Shown: positions 7,830 to 15,688 of the stretch, one piece after another | How positions within the stretch are numbered: position 1 is the first letter of the stretch | Layout of the letters: each line of letters starts with the position of its first letter | Source of the DNA: Halopiger xanaduensis SH-6 | GTDB lineage: Archaea > Halobacteriota > Halobacteria > Halobacteriales > Natrialbaceae | NCBI RefSeq assembly: GCF_000217715.1 | Contig: NC_015666.1 | Span: 2,864,270-2,928,269, forward strand | Length of the DNA: 64,000 nucleotides | Direction of reading: 5' to 3' | Notes under the pieces: generated by a model | The model's input: only the letters and a program-made list of their open reading frames with translations | Told to the model about the DNA's origin: nothing | Databases searched by the model: none | Translations under genes and position numbers: made by a program

Positions 7830-9317
7830 CTACGTTTCGCCGCCGTCCCCGCCGCTCGAGTCGCGGTCCGGCTGCTCGGCCGCTCGGTCCGTCGCCGATG
7901 CGGCCGACGCAGTTGCGGGTTCGCGCTCCCCCTCGCCGCCGGTTGTGGAACCAGGTGTCGATTCGGGTGCGGACTCGAGTTCGGCGTCCCCGTCGACGGT
8001 CGGACTGCCGTCTCGCTCGAGGCCGAGAACCGAGTAGAGCCGTGCAGCGATGCCGTCCCACAGTCCGGATTCACCCGCGGCGGTCGGATCCGGACTCGAG
8101 GCGTCGTTCTCCCCGTCTGTCTGCGTCCGGTCGAAGACGAACTCCGCGTCAGATTTCGTGCCATCATCGGCCGCCTTCGTCCCCGTCTCCCCCTCGAGCG
8201 TCGGCGGTTCGAACACGTACACGACCCCCTCGCGGCGGACGACGTACCGGCCCGTCCGCCGGTCGAAGACGATCGGTTCGTCGACGTCGATCCCGAACTC
8301 CGCCAGATCCGCGAGCGTGTCGACGCTCGCGCGCTCGCCCTCGAGTTCCGACTCGGGGAGCGCGATCGATGCGATGACCTCCTCGAACTGGGCGCGGTCG
8401 TCGCGGTACGCGAGCCACTCGCGTTCGGCGGCCGTCGGCTCGGGGACCCGGACGGCCGCGACGGCGGCGGCGATCGTTCCGGCGAGTCCGAGTGCGAGGA
8501 GCCCCAGGCCGGCGAGGGGCGGATCGGGGTCGTCGCCGGCGACGGTGACCGTCTCGTACGTTTCGTACTGTTCGTCGTACGTGTCCGCCGTCTCGATCCG
8601 GTACGTGGCGCCATCGTGCGTGACCGGGATCCGGAAGCGGTCGCTCGCCGTCCGGTGTTCGCCGTCGACGGTCCCCTCGATCTCCCGGCGAACCTCGAGC
8701 GCGATTTCGGTTTCGCCGGGACTCGTGCCGAGATCGGATTCGATCTCGGCGATCCGCGCGTCGATCGCGGAGACGTTGAGGGAGAACGGCGCGGCGACGG
8801 ATTCGCCGGGCGCGACGCCGTCCTCGCTCGCCGCGGCGAGGCGTTCCCGCTCGCTCCAGTAGACGAGGTCTTCCTCGGGATCGACCGCTCGGTAGCGGAC
8901 GTCGACGGCGATATCGACGCTGACGTTCTCGCCCGCGTCGGCGTCGTAGCCGCCGACGAACTCGCCGTCGACCGTCGGCGTGACGCTCGTGTAGTAGAGC
9001 GGTTCGTTCTCGAGGACCGTTCCGGCGTCGTAGACCGCGGTCGATTCGTGGACGGTCGCGCCGTGGGAGAACGACCCCGTCGCAGTCCAGCGGTGCTCGA
9101 GTCGCTGCTCGGTTTCCGTCCCGGAATCGGCGTAGGCGCCGTAGGTCAGCCATCCGCCGAGCGCGGCCACGAGCACGAAGCCGACCAGCAAGAGGACGCC
9201 GTACTCCGCGAACAGCGCGCGGAGCCGTAGTCGTCGTTCCGCTGTCGTTCCCGTCGCATTCGATTCTCGATCCCCCGTTGCTGCCGATCCGTCGGTCGCG
9301 TCAGTAGGCGTAGTCAT
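7830..9317 (-). CDS. DUF5305-type membrane protein of the SipW-like signal peptidase locus
   Basis: A 495-residue membrane protein. A cytosolic N-terminus (about 35 residues) leads to a transmembrane helix near 38-62, then an exported beta-rich domain of about 210 residues, a second helix near 275-297, and a cytosolic C-terminal region with REWLAYRDDRAQFEEVIASI and a compact ending GRYVVRREGVVYVFEPP before a disordered acidic tail. This is the DUF5305 layout as I know it. Its ATG follows the TGA of the signal peptidase gene by one base, so the two are translationally coupled and the proteins probably act together in processing or assembling exported substrates. Function otherwise unknown. Confidence 0.8.
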   Translation of the reverse strand: MTTPTDATDGSAATGDRESNATGTTAERRLRLRALFAEYGVLLLVGFVLVAALGGWLTYGAYADSGTETEQRLEHRWTATGSFSHGATVHESTAVYDAGTVLENEPLYYTSVTPTVDGEFVGGYDADAGENVSVDIAVDVRYRAVDPEEDLVYWSERERLAAASEDGVAPGESVAAPFSLNVSAIDARIAEIESDLGTSPGETEIALEVRREIEGTVDGEHRTASDRFRIPVTHDGATYRIETADTYDEQYETYETVTVAGDDPDPPLAGLGLLALGLAGTIAAAVAAVRVPEPTAAEREWLAYRDDRAQFEEVIASIALPESELEGERASVDTLADLAEFGIDVDEPIVFDRRTGRYVVRREGVVYVFEPPTLEGETGTKAADDGTKSDAEFVFDRTQTDGENDASSPDPTAAGESGLWDGIAARLYSVLGLERDGSPTVDGDAELESAPESTPGSTTGGEGEREPATASAASATDRAAEQPDRDSSGGDGGET

Positions 9318-9318
9318 G

Positions 9319-10497
9319 TCAGTACCACCTCCGAACGATCGATCGCAGTCGACCGCGTCCGCCCCGCCGACGGGCCCGGTCCCGCCTCGAGCGCGGATCG
9401 ACCGGCCCGAGCAGGAGCCGGCCCAGTCCGTAGAATCCGCCGCCCAGCAGCGAGACGATCGCGGCGTAGGGTACCCACGGGTGGACGGCGTACAGCGCGT
9501 CGATGACCGACGGCGGGAGGACGGCCAGGTACCGGTACTCCGTGACGTACGCCGGATAGTAGCCGGTCTCCGCCGGCGCCGTGATCGAAAGCGTCACGGT
9601 CGCCTCGTCGCGCGGACCCACCACCGAGGGGCCGTCGTCGACGGCGACGCTGTCGCTGCCGGGTTCGACGTACGAGACGACGGGAACGAACCCCCGATTC
9701 CCGATCGCGTAGGGAATCTCGTCGGTCGTTCCCCGCTCGATCACCATCGGCCGGTCGGAGTCGAACTCGGCGCTGATGACGTCGTAGGACTGGGTCCCGG
9801 CCGGGACGACCATCGCCGCGACGGCCGCGACGACGACCAGTAACGCTAACCCGCCCGCGATCAGTCGCGGATCGAGTTCCGAGTCCTCATCTTCGTCGCC
9901 GTCGCGCTCGAGCGACGATCGGATCGTCGTTTCGCGGCGCTCTCGAATCGTCTCGGCTACGTAGAGGACCAGCGATGCGGCCAGCAGCAGGTACGCCAGC
10001 CCGCTCGTGCCGACGAACGAGCGGATTCCGAACGTGACCGCGAGCCAGCGCTGGGTCCGCTCGAGGGTGTCGCTGAGCGTCGTGACGGCCGTCCCGAGGT
10101 TCGGAATCGTGACGACCTCGCCGTTTACCTGCAGGGCGGTCGCGACGATCTGGCCGTCCTGAACCGGCGGCTCGTCGCCGTCCTGGTCGGTGAAGGGGTT
10201 CGCGTCGCCCCGCGTGACGTACCCCCGGTCGGTTTCCTCGACGATCCGGTGGGTCGTCAGGCCCCCGCCGTGGAGTTCCTGCGCCTGGAAGACGACGACG
10301 TCGTCCGGTTCCGGCTCGCCCGTCAGGGCTGCGGGAACCGCGACGAACCCGTCGCCCGTCTCGATCGTCGGCTCCATGCTCCCGGTTTCGACGAACCCCA
10401 GAAGGATCGGCTGTCCGAGCAGTTGCCCGGCGACCAGCGCGACGACGGTGACGAGCACCAGCGCTTGCGCCCCCCGAACGACCCCCCGTCGAATCAT
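9319..10497 (-). CDS. SipW-like signal peptidase I (S26B) with extra exported domain
   Basis: A 392-residue archaeal/ER-type signal peptidase. Helix 1 spans about residues 10-35; catalytic Ser40 lies in ETGSMEPTIETGD; LTTHRIVEE gives His83 and TRGDANPF gives Asp98. His in place of the bacterial Lys defines the ER/SipW class. After a second helix (near 150-170), a third (about 207-227) is followed by a beta-rich exported domain of about 90 residues, a final helix and a very basic tail, which is much longer than the usual 200-residue enzyme. In-frame TTG (10515) and GTG (10506) starts exist; the AT-rich box at about 10526-10533 favours GTG or the ATG chosen here. It lies in the same locus as DUF1102-type substrates. 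Confidence 0.85.
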   Translation of the reverse strand: MIRRGVVRGAQALVLVTVVALVAGQLLGQPILLGFVETGSMEPTIETGDGFVAVPAALTGEPEPDDVVVFQAQELHGGGLTTHRIVEETDRGYVTRGDANPFTDQDGDEPPVQDGQIVATALQVNGEVVTIPNLGTAVTTLSDTLERTQRWLAVTFGIRSFVGTSGLAYLLLAASLVLYVAETIRERRETTIRSSLERDGDEDEDSELDPRLIAGGLALLVVVAAVAAMVVPAGTQSYDVISAEFDSDRPMVIERGTTDEIPYAIGNRGFVPVVSYVEPGSDSVAVDDGPSVVGPRDEATVTLSITAPAETGYYPAYVTEYRYLAVLPPSVIDALYAVHPWVPYAAIVSLLGGGFYGLGRLLLGPVDPRSRRDRARRRGGRGRLRSIVRRWY

Positions 10498-10627
10498 CGT
10501 GTGCACCTGAGCCAATTATGTCGTTTTATTTGTCTGTTAGGGTCGGTTACCTGTTTCGCCACTATCCGCGAGTCGGGTTCGAAACCGGTTTTCGCGTCGC
10601 TGTTTACCCACATGCGTTGAAATACTG

Positions 10628-11989
10628 TCAGCCCCGTGCCCGTTTACGGAGTGACGCGATGAGCGCCAGCATTCCGACGACCGCAACGAGTGCTGGGTTG
10701 CCGCTGCTGTCGGCGGATTGGGAGTCGGCGTCTGAACCGTCGGCGTCGGTCGCGGCACTGTCATCGGCCGATCCGTCGGAATCTGCGCTCGAGTCGGGAT
10801 CGTCCTCGGGAGATGCGTCGGGCGCATTCGGAACGCCGACGATACCGCTCGAGAGGGAATCAACCGTGACGGTCGCAGTGTATCGGTCGGTATCGGTCGG
10901 CTCGTCATCCTCCTCGGTTCCGTCGCTGTCCCCTGTTTCCGTCTCGTCGGCCGCCTCGAGCGCGCGACGTTCGGACGTGCCGTCTCTGGGGAGGTAGAAC
11001 CCGAGCGCGGAGCCGTTGTCACTGCTCGACGACGCGTGTTCCGCGAACCGGTCGCGATCGACGGTAAACCGGTACTCGACCGATTCGATCGCCGCGGCCG
11101 GCGGCGCGTCCTCGACGGCAACGGCACCGATCGTCGACGCGTCGGCCGGCCGCGGGTGCGGTTGTGCTCGCTCGTCTCCCTTCTCGCGGCTGCGGTCAGC
11201 ACGAACGTCGAAGGTCGCATCCTCGGCGTCGCCGAACTGGATCGTGACGCCCTCGAGGACGACGCTCTTGCCGACCCGGAGCGATCCGAGGTCGATCGGA
11301 ACCGTTTGCTCGCGGACGTCGCTGACGGTAACGGTTCGAGTCTTCGAATCGGGTTCGACGACTTCTACCGCCGGCGACGGGCTCGAGGTCGACGAGTCCG
11401 CGCCGCCGTTGGAATCGGTGCCAGAGGACGAGTCGCCACCGTCGTCGTTCTCGAGACCTCTCGTGTGGAACCGGAGCGACTCGATCACGGCCTCCCCGGC
11501 CTCGAGATCGCGAGCGTCGACGACGAACCCGACGTGGACCGACTCCGCGGGCTCGAGGACGGCGGCTTCGTTCGCGCCTTCGATCGAGTCGCCACCGTCG
11601 GTTCGGAAGGTGACGCTTTCCGCGTCGTGCTCGAGCCAGACCGTCGCGGACTCGTTGCCCTCGTTCCTGAGCGTGACCACGTCGTCGATACCGGTCACCG
11701 CCCCGGCGGAGACGCCGTCCTTCTCGAGGGCGTCGTTATCGACCGTGAGATCGATCACGAGCTCGCCGTCGCCGTCGAGGTACGCGTAGGCGCCGTTCGG
11801 TCCGTCGTGCGGTTCGGCGACGATGCCGGTTTCGTTTCCGAGGTCGTCGTGTCCGTGTAGCTGGTCGCGCATTTCCGGGTCGTCCTCGGCCGAAAGAAGC
11901 CCTGCGTCGGTGGCGACGACGCCCGTGCCCACCACTCCGATCGTGAGCAAAACGAGCACGATCCACCGACTCGCCGCGGCGCTGGTCAT
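10628..11989 (-). CDS. Exported, C-terminally anchored protein with DUF1102-like N-terminal domain
   Basis: A 453-residue surface protein. The signal/anchor SRWIVLVLLTIGVVGTGVV (7-25) precedes a beta domain of about 160 residues with VVTLRNEGNESATVWLEHD and LEPAESVHVGFVVD, the pattern of TasA/CalY-like and DUF1102 proteins (jelly-roll strands, 'NEG' turns). After a serine/glycine/aspartate linker comes a second beta domain (about 210-350) resembling PGF-pre-PGF domains, another acidic linker, and a C-terminal hydrophobic helix with basic end (LVAVVGMLALIASLRKRARG), a sorting-tail layout but without a clear PGF motif. It lies just upstream of the signal peptidase gene on the same strand and is a likely substrate. 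Confidence 0.75.
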   Translation of the reverse strand: MTSAAASRWIVLVLLTIGVVGTGVVATDAGLLSAEDDPEMRDQLHGHDDLGNETGIVAEPHDGPNGAYAYLDGDGELVIDLTVDNDALEKDGVSAGAVTGIDDVVTLRNEGNESATVWLEHDAESVTFRTDGGDSIEGANEAAVLEPAESVHVGFVVDARDLEAGEAVIESLRFHTRGLENDDGGDSSSGTDSNGGADSSTSSPSPAVEVVEPDSKTRTVTVSDVREQTVPIDLGSLRVGKSVVLEGVTIQFGDAEDATFDVRADRSREKGDERAQPHPRPADASTIGAVAVEDAPPAAAIESVEYRFTVDRDRFAEHASSSSDNGSALGFYLPRDGTSERRALEAADETETGDSDGTEEDDEPTDTDRYTATVTVDSLSSGIVGVPNAPDASPEDDPDSSADSDGSADDSAATDADGSDADSQSADSSGNPALVAVVGMLALIASLRKRARG

Positions 11990-12110
11990 CGAACTCGTCG
12001 CCCCCCGTTTGGTGGTACTCGCGTGCGCATCGTCGTCGATCAGTCCCGTTCTCGTGGTCGGTCCCCTCGCCCCGATCGTCGTTCGGTCCTGCCGGTCGAT
12101 CGCGAATCGA

Positions 12111-12512
12111 TCACTCGGCGCGTTCGCTGCTCTCGGCCTCGCTCACCCAGACGCGGACTTCGGAGACGAGCTGCCGATCCTCGTCGACGCCGTCGATGTC
12201 GTAGTCGACGTGCAGGTAGGTGACCTCCCGCTCCTCGACGACGTAGGTCGGCGGCTCGCGTTCTTCCTGATAGCTGACCGCCCGATTCTCGAGATTCCCC
12301 TCCGCGTGCGCCTCGGTAAACGAAAGTCGGTCGCCGACCGCCGGAATCGCCAGCGTGTCGGCCTCGTAGACCGTCTCGAGGAGTTCGTTCGTGCCCGCCT
12401 CGTAGACGTACAGCGAAATATGGTCGTACGTCGCCTCGAGCGTCGGTCCGCGATTTCGATCGGGCTCCTCGTCGTCGCTTCCGGAATCGTCGTCGGTCTG
12501 TGGTGTTGCCAT
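12111..12512 (-). CDS. Hypothetical haloarchaeal protein
   Basis: A 133-residue soluble acidic protein. After a disordered Asp/Glu start of about 22 residues it alternates short strands: LEATYDHISLYVYEAGTNEL, then AIPAVGDRLSF, then TYVVEEREVTYLHVDYDID and RQLVSEVRVWVSE. This suggests a small beta fold. No signal peptide or enzyme motif is visible. It sits between the exported-protein genes of the SipW-like island on the same strand, so a role in that locus is possible but unproven. Confidence 0.65.
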   Translation of the reverse strand: MATPQTDDDSGSDDEEPDRNRGPTLEATYDHISLYVYEAGTNELLETVYEADTLAIPAVGDRLSFTEAHAEGNLENRAVSYQEEREPPTYVVEEREVTYLHVDYDIDGVDEDRQLVSEVRVWVSEAESSERAE

Positions 12513-13277
12513 ACGTAAATTCGTCCTCGAGTAGCGTCGTTACTTGGAAAGCGTCGTCCGCAGTCGGTTACGCGGTCGGTTCGCGTGTTCTGCACCGACG
12601 GCGACTGCGCGCAGTCGTGCCGGTAACTGGTACTGGTATCGAAACAGGTGGCAGTGCGGTCTCTCCCCACCGTGAACTGCGAGCGCCGATCGGACGGCCC
12701 CGGTCGGAACTGTAACTGCGTGCGGTCGGCGTCGGCGCGGGCTCGCCACGTCCCACCCCCGTCGGACACGGCGATCTGCCGACCGCCGACGCCGATGCCG
12801 CCGTGGTGATCGGGTTCGGGGTTGCGATACGGGGTAGCTTCGATGTCGACTCTGCAGTCGGAATTGGAATCGGATTCGGGTTCGGGTGCGTGTCCGAATT
12901 CGGGTGCATCGGAGCGTCCCGCGGAACGCGGGTGCAGCCGTTCCGCAGGTCCCGCCTCGAGACATCCCCCTGGGGGCTCGAGGCCGTTGTGGTCGGGTCG
13001 GATCGCTCGACATCGTCGCTACCCGATTAGGCGGTACCGGGCTACGGTTATTGTAATACGGCTGTTGACTAGTTCTGGTTGCGGTCAATGACCCATGTTG
13101 GGTTCGTTCTGAGTATCATTGACCAGGATCTGACGGGGAAGAGCACGCCTGCTTGAAACCGATATTGATCTTGAGTGGAATCAGAACCATCCGGTCGACG
13201 CAAGGACTGAGATTGCCCCTCTAAATAGGCGATCGACACTGAAAAGAAGCGAATATACCGAGACCAATAACGGTCCC
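12513..13277. other. 765-base intergenic region with repeats and a possible decayed ORF
   Basis: No intact gene is supported. About 12855-12905 is a run of near-repeats of GGAATTGG/GGATTCGG/GGTTCGGG hexamers. At 13049-13060 is TATTGTAATACG, a near copy of TATTGTAATGCG at 14458-14469. Half-sites follow: GTTGACT at 13064-13070, the palindrome GGTCA-A-TGACC at 13083-13093, and ATTGACC at 13118-13124. From 13152 to about 13276 the plus strand is open, lower in GC and reads LETDIDLEWNQNHPVDART, possibly the remnant of a mobile-element gene (weak). Confidence 0.5.
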
Positions 13278-13844
13278 TCAGTTGGTGGGATCGTCGATCT
13301 CCGCGTAGACCGTCGCAGTCCCGTTGTACGAGTTGGTGGTGGAACCGTCGGGCTCTACGTCGACATCGCCCGTTTCGACGTAGACCCCGATAGATTCCGT
13401 CGTCCCGGAATCGATCTGGAGGGCACCCGCATCGCCGTCCAGCGGCGTGTCGCGGGCGCCGTCCTCGTACACGTAGACGTTTGCGAGTTCGTCGTTCCCG
13501 TTGACGAACGTACCGAGCCCACCGACGTAGAAGTGCACCGTGTCGGTGCCCTGATTGGTGACCTCGAAGACGCCGTCGAAGTGGTACTCCGAGTTGCCGC
13601 CAACGCCGTGGCCGCCGCCATCGTTGGTGATCCCGTTGATGTCGAAGATCTTCAGCCGACCGTTAGGATCAACTTCCGAGTGGGAACTGCTTGACTCGAG
13701 CGCCAGATAGGCATCGGCGTCGTCGGCCAGCTCGGCGGTAACGGTCCGCTCGGCCTCGACGCTGTCAAACGCGCCCGTACCGATTGCGGCCGCACTACCG
13801 GCGGCAAGGGAACCGACCCCGATGACGAATTTCCGGCGGTGCAT
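13278..13844 (-). CDS. Secreted SipW-substrate-like protein (DUF1102 / TasA-like), copy B
   Basis: A 188-residue exported protein. The leader HRRKFVIGVGSLAAGSAAA has a twin-arginine (RRKF) and ends in IGTGAFDSVEAERTV, the haloarchaeal counterpart of the SipW-type leader, where cleavage precedes or lies in GTGAF and the mature chain begins with DADAYLALE. The mature part is a beta-sandwich-like domain with FEVTNQGTDTVHFYVGGLG and a C-terminal strand TNSYNGTATVYAEID. It is rich in D, T, G and N with no membrane anchor. It starts two bases after the stop of copy A, so the two are co-translated. I infer a filament or matrix subunit processed by the signal peptidase at 9319-10497. Confidence 0.8.
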   Translation of the reverse strand: MHRRKFVIGVGSLAAGSAAAIGTGAFDSVEAERTVTAELADDADAYLALESSSSHSEVDPNGRLKIFDINGITNDGGGHGVGGNSEYHFDGVFEVTNQGTDTVHFYVGGLGTFVNGNDELANVYVYEDGARDTPLDGDAGALQIDSGTTESIGVYVETGDVDVEPDGSTTNSYNGTATVYAEIDDPTN

Positions 13845-13846
13845 CG

Positions 13847-14329
13847 TCAGTTGGAGTTGGCCTCGATGACGAGCGTCTCGCTGGCGTTTTCGTCAACGTC
13901 GTCGTTGAGATCGTCGACCGTCACGTCGAGGGTGACCGAATCACCGGGCTCAAGCTCGTCACTGTGGCTCAGTTCGAAGTCAACGGCACTCTGGACGTCG
14001 GTCTCGTTGATCGAAACGGTAACGTTCTCAGTACCCTGGTTCGTGATCGTCACGACGTCACTGACTTCGGTCACCGCGTTCTCGTTGAACCCTTCGCCGT
14101 CGTTGCTGTTCGTCGGGCCGCCGAGGTCGATCGTGAGCTCGCTATCGCTCGAGTCGTCCGTCACGTACTCGCCGTCGCCCGTGATCCCGAGATACGCGTC
14201 GGCGTCGCCAGCCGTCGAAACCTGCACGGTTCGGTCGGCCTCGACGCTATCGAACGCGCCCGTACCGACGGCTGCAGCGGTTGCCATTGACAGTGCTACC
14301 AGTGCGATGACGAATTTTCTCCGTTGCAT
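13847..14329 (-). CDS. Secreted SipW-substrate-like protein (DUF1102 / TasA-like), copy A
   Basis: A 160-residue paralogue of the following gene. The leader QRRKFVIALVALSMATAAA then VGTGAFDSVEADRTVQVST matches copy B closely; the mature domain has DADAYLGITGDGEY, VVTITNQGTENVTVSINETD and LEPGDSVTLDVTVDDL, the strand pattern of TasA/CalY-type beta-sandwich proteins. N-glycosylation sequons (NVT, NET, NAS) occur. It is the first gene of the pair; a tentative promoter is the AT-containing CATTACAATATCC on the minus strand near 14455-14466, which would give a leader of about 110 bases. TTGAC palindromes lie farther upstream. Confidence 0.8.
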   Translation of the reverse strand: MQRRKFVIALVALSMATAAAVGTGAFDSVEADRTVQVSTAGDADAYLGITGDGEYVTDDSSDSELTIDLGGPTNSNDGEGFNENAVTEVSDVVTITNQGTENVTVSINETDVQSAVDFELSHSDELEPGDSVTLDVTVDDLNDDVDENASETLVIEANSN

Positions 14330-14415
14330 GGTTGGATGTTCCGTTGTTGTCTGCGTTTGGTGGTCGTCTACCGCGAGCGGCTACACGTCGCGTTGTACGC
14401 CACCTCGTCGTTGAC

Positions 14416-14428
14416 CCCCGTCGCGGGG
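14416..14428. promoter_or_regulatory. Short GC hairpin upstream of the secreted pair
   Basis: CCCCG-TCG-CGGGG forms a compact stem between the proposed promoter and the start of copy A, and it directly follows a GTTGACC half-site at 14410-14416. It would lie in the 5' leader of the mRNA if the promoter near 14460 is correct. Role unknown. Confidence 0.35.
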
Positions 14429-14549
14429 ATCACATTGCACCGGTGTCCAGCAAGGGATATTGTAATGCGCTCGTGGAGTTGATTTCAGCATTCGATGGTG
14501 GGCAGTCAATCCGCTGCCGACCGAACTGATCCAGCAGTGGTCGATCCGT

Positions 14550-14751
14550 TGACTCGAGTCACCCACTCTCAGCCGACCGTAGACTGTGGTCCCGCTGTAG
14601 TTGACTCGCGGTCAACCGCCTCGAGCCGGCACTGGAGACGCCCGCCTATTCACAGTTGACCGTGGGTCAACTGGGTACTGACAACGTAGTTTGAACCGGT
14701 ATATCGTCGGTTGAACGGCTCACCGATCCGGTAGTTGTCCCGTTGACCAAC
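14550..14751. promoter_or_regulatory. Cluster of TTGAC/GTCAA palindromes (operator-like)
   Basis: Four related sites lie in the divergent region between the secreted pair and the winged-helix regulator gene: TGACTCGAGTCA (14550-14561, perfect palindrome), GTTGAC-n5-GTCAAC (14600-14616), CAGTTGACC-gtg-GGTCAACTG (14653-14673, perfect 9-base arms) and GTTGACCAAC (14742-14751). The shared half-site TTGAC(C/T) also occurs at 13064, 13118 and 14410. The clustering suggests one regulator controlling the island; the adjacent DUF7344-type protein is the obvious candidate. Everything else in 14330-14863 is non-coding. Confidence 0.65.
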
Positions 14752-14814
14752 TCGATAGAATTCCGAACGAACGGGAGTTCCGATAAGTTTCGGATTGATC
14801 AGACGCAATTATTT

Positions 14815-14837
14815 ATTGGTAGGCCAATACTTTTATT
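14815..14837 (+). promoter_or_regulatory. Promoter of the winged-helix regulator gene
   Basis: TTTTATT at 14831-14837 lies 27-33 bases before the ATG at 14864, the position of a TATA box for a leaderless transcript. Just upstream is an inverted repeat ATTGG-TAGG-CCAAT (14815-14828), possibly a further operator. The stretch 14755-14840 is clearly more AT-rich than its surroundings. Confidence 0.6.
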
Positions 14838-14863
14838 CCATGGTGTGATACGGCCTATCCGTA

Positions 14864-15577
14864 ATGGGGGCGACTCACGCGAAACCGTCCGGGGGAACTG
14901 ACTCATCGAAAGCGAACGTGGACACGAAATCGAACACGGAACTGGGGACGGATGCAGGTGACAGGGCAGGCAACCAATCGGATGCGACCGGCACCGAACC
15001 GATCCTCACCGAGGACGAACTCTTCGAGATCCTCTCGAACCGACGTCGGCGTCACATCCTGCACGAGCTCATGCGCGAGGGGGACACGCTCGACATCGGG
15101 ACCCTCTCCCAGCAGATCGCCGCCTGGGAGGACGGCCTCGAGCTCCACGAGGTGACCAGCAGCGACCGCAAGCGCGTCTACACCGCCTTGCACCAGTCGC
15201 ACCTGCCGAAGATGGACGAGGCGGGCGTCGTCGACTTCAACCAGGACCGGGGGACCGTCTCGCCGACGCCGGCGCTCGAGGACGTCGAGATCTACATGGA
15301 CATCGTGCGCGGGCGCGAGATTCCGTGGAGCGATTACTACCTGGGGCTGACGGGGCTGTCCGGCCTACTGCTCGCAGCCGTTTCTCTGAGTCTCGGCCCG
15401 TTCGCGGCGATCTCCCACGCCTCGTGGGGCGTCTTCGTCGTCGTCGCGTTCGGCATCTCGGCGCTCGCACACCGGTACTACGCGCGTCGGAACCGGCTGG
15501 GGATCGCCGAGGAGCCGCCGTCGTCGGATCTCGAGTTCGAATACCGGGATCCGACCGACGCCGGAACCGAGCGGTGA
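14864..15577 (+). CDS. Membrane-anchored winged-helix regulator (DUF7344 type)
   Basis: A 237-residue protein. After about 45 disordered residues comes a winged-helix domain: LTEDELFEILSNRRRRHILH, GDTLDIGTLSQQIAAWEDG, then RKRVYTALHQSHLPKMDEAG and VVDFNQDRGTVSPTPA, which is the haloarchaeal DUF7344 pattern (about residues 48-135). Two hydrophobic helices (about 158-178 and 184-203) follow, with an acidic tail, so the DNA-binding domain is tethered to the membrane. It is divergent from the secreted TasA-like pair across a region full of palindromes and is followed by another secreted protein gene. I infer it regulates this island, perhaps in response to envelope state. Confidence 0.82.
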   Translation: MGATHAKPSGGTDSSKANVDTKSNTELGTDAGDRAGNQSDATGTEPILTEDELFEILSNRRRRHILHELMREGDTLDIGTLSQQIAAWEDGLELHEVTSSDRKRVYTALHQSHLPKMDEAGVVDFNQDRGTVSPTPALEDVEIYMDIVRGREIPWSDYYLGLTGLSGLLLAAVSLSLGPFAAISHASWGVFVVVAFGISALAHRYYARRNRLGIAEEPPSSDLEFEYRDPTDAGTER

Positions 15578-15688
15578 GACGAGCGGATTCCGACGGGCGA
15601 AAACGGACGTGCCGACGGCTATGCCGATACAACGGGTGAGCGACAGTCAAATAGCGGATCGATACCGACGCCGGAAGCGGCGACAGTC

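Noticed and set aside
7815-9230. A 471-codon plus-strand frame opposite the DUF5305 gene
   Set aside because: Composition is R/V/G/D-rich and motif-free; the minus strand has membrane helices, coupling to the peptidase gene and a sensible fold.
12540-13088. Open frames in the 765-base gap, including a P/N/T-rich minus frame and a G/F-rich plus frame
   Set aside because: They follow from the GGAATTGG-like hexamer repeats and have no start context, motif or codon bias of real genes.
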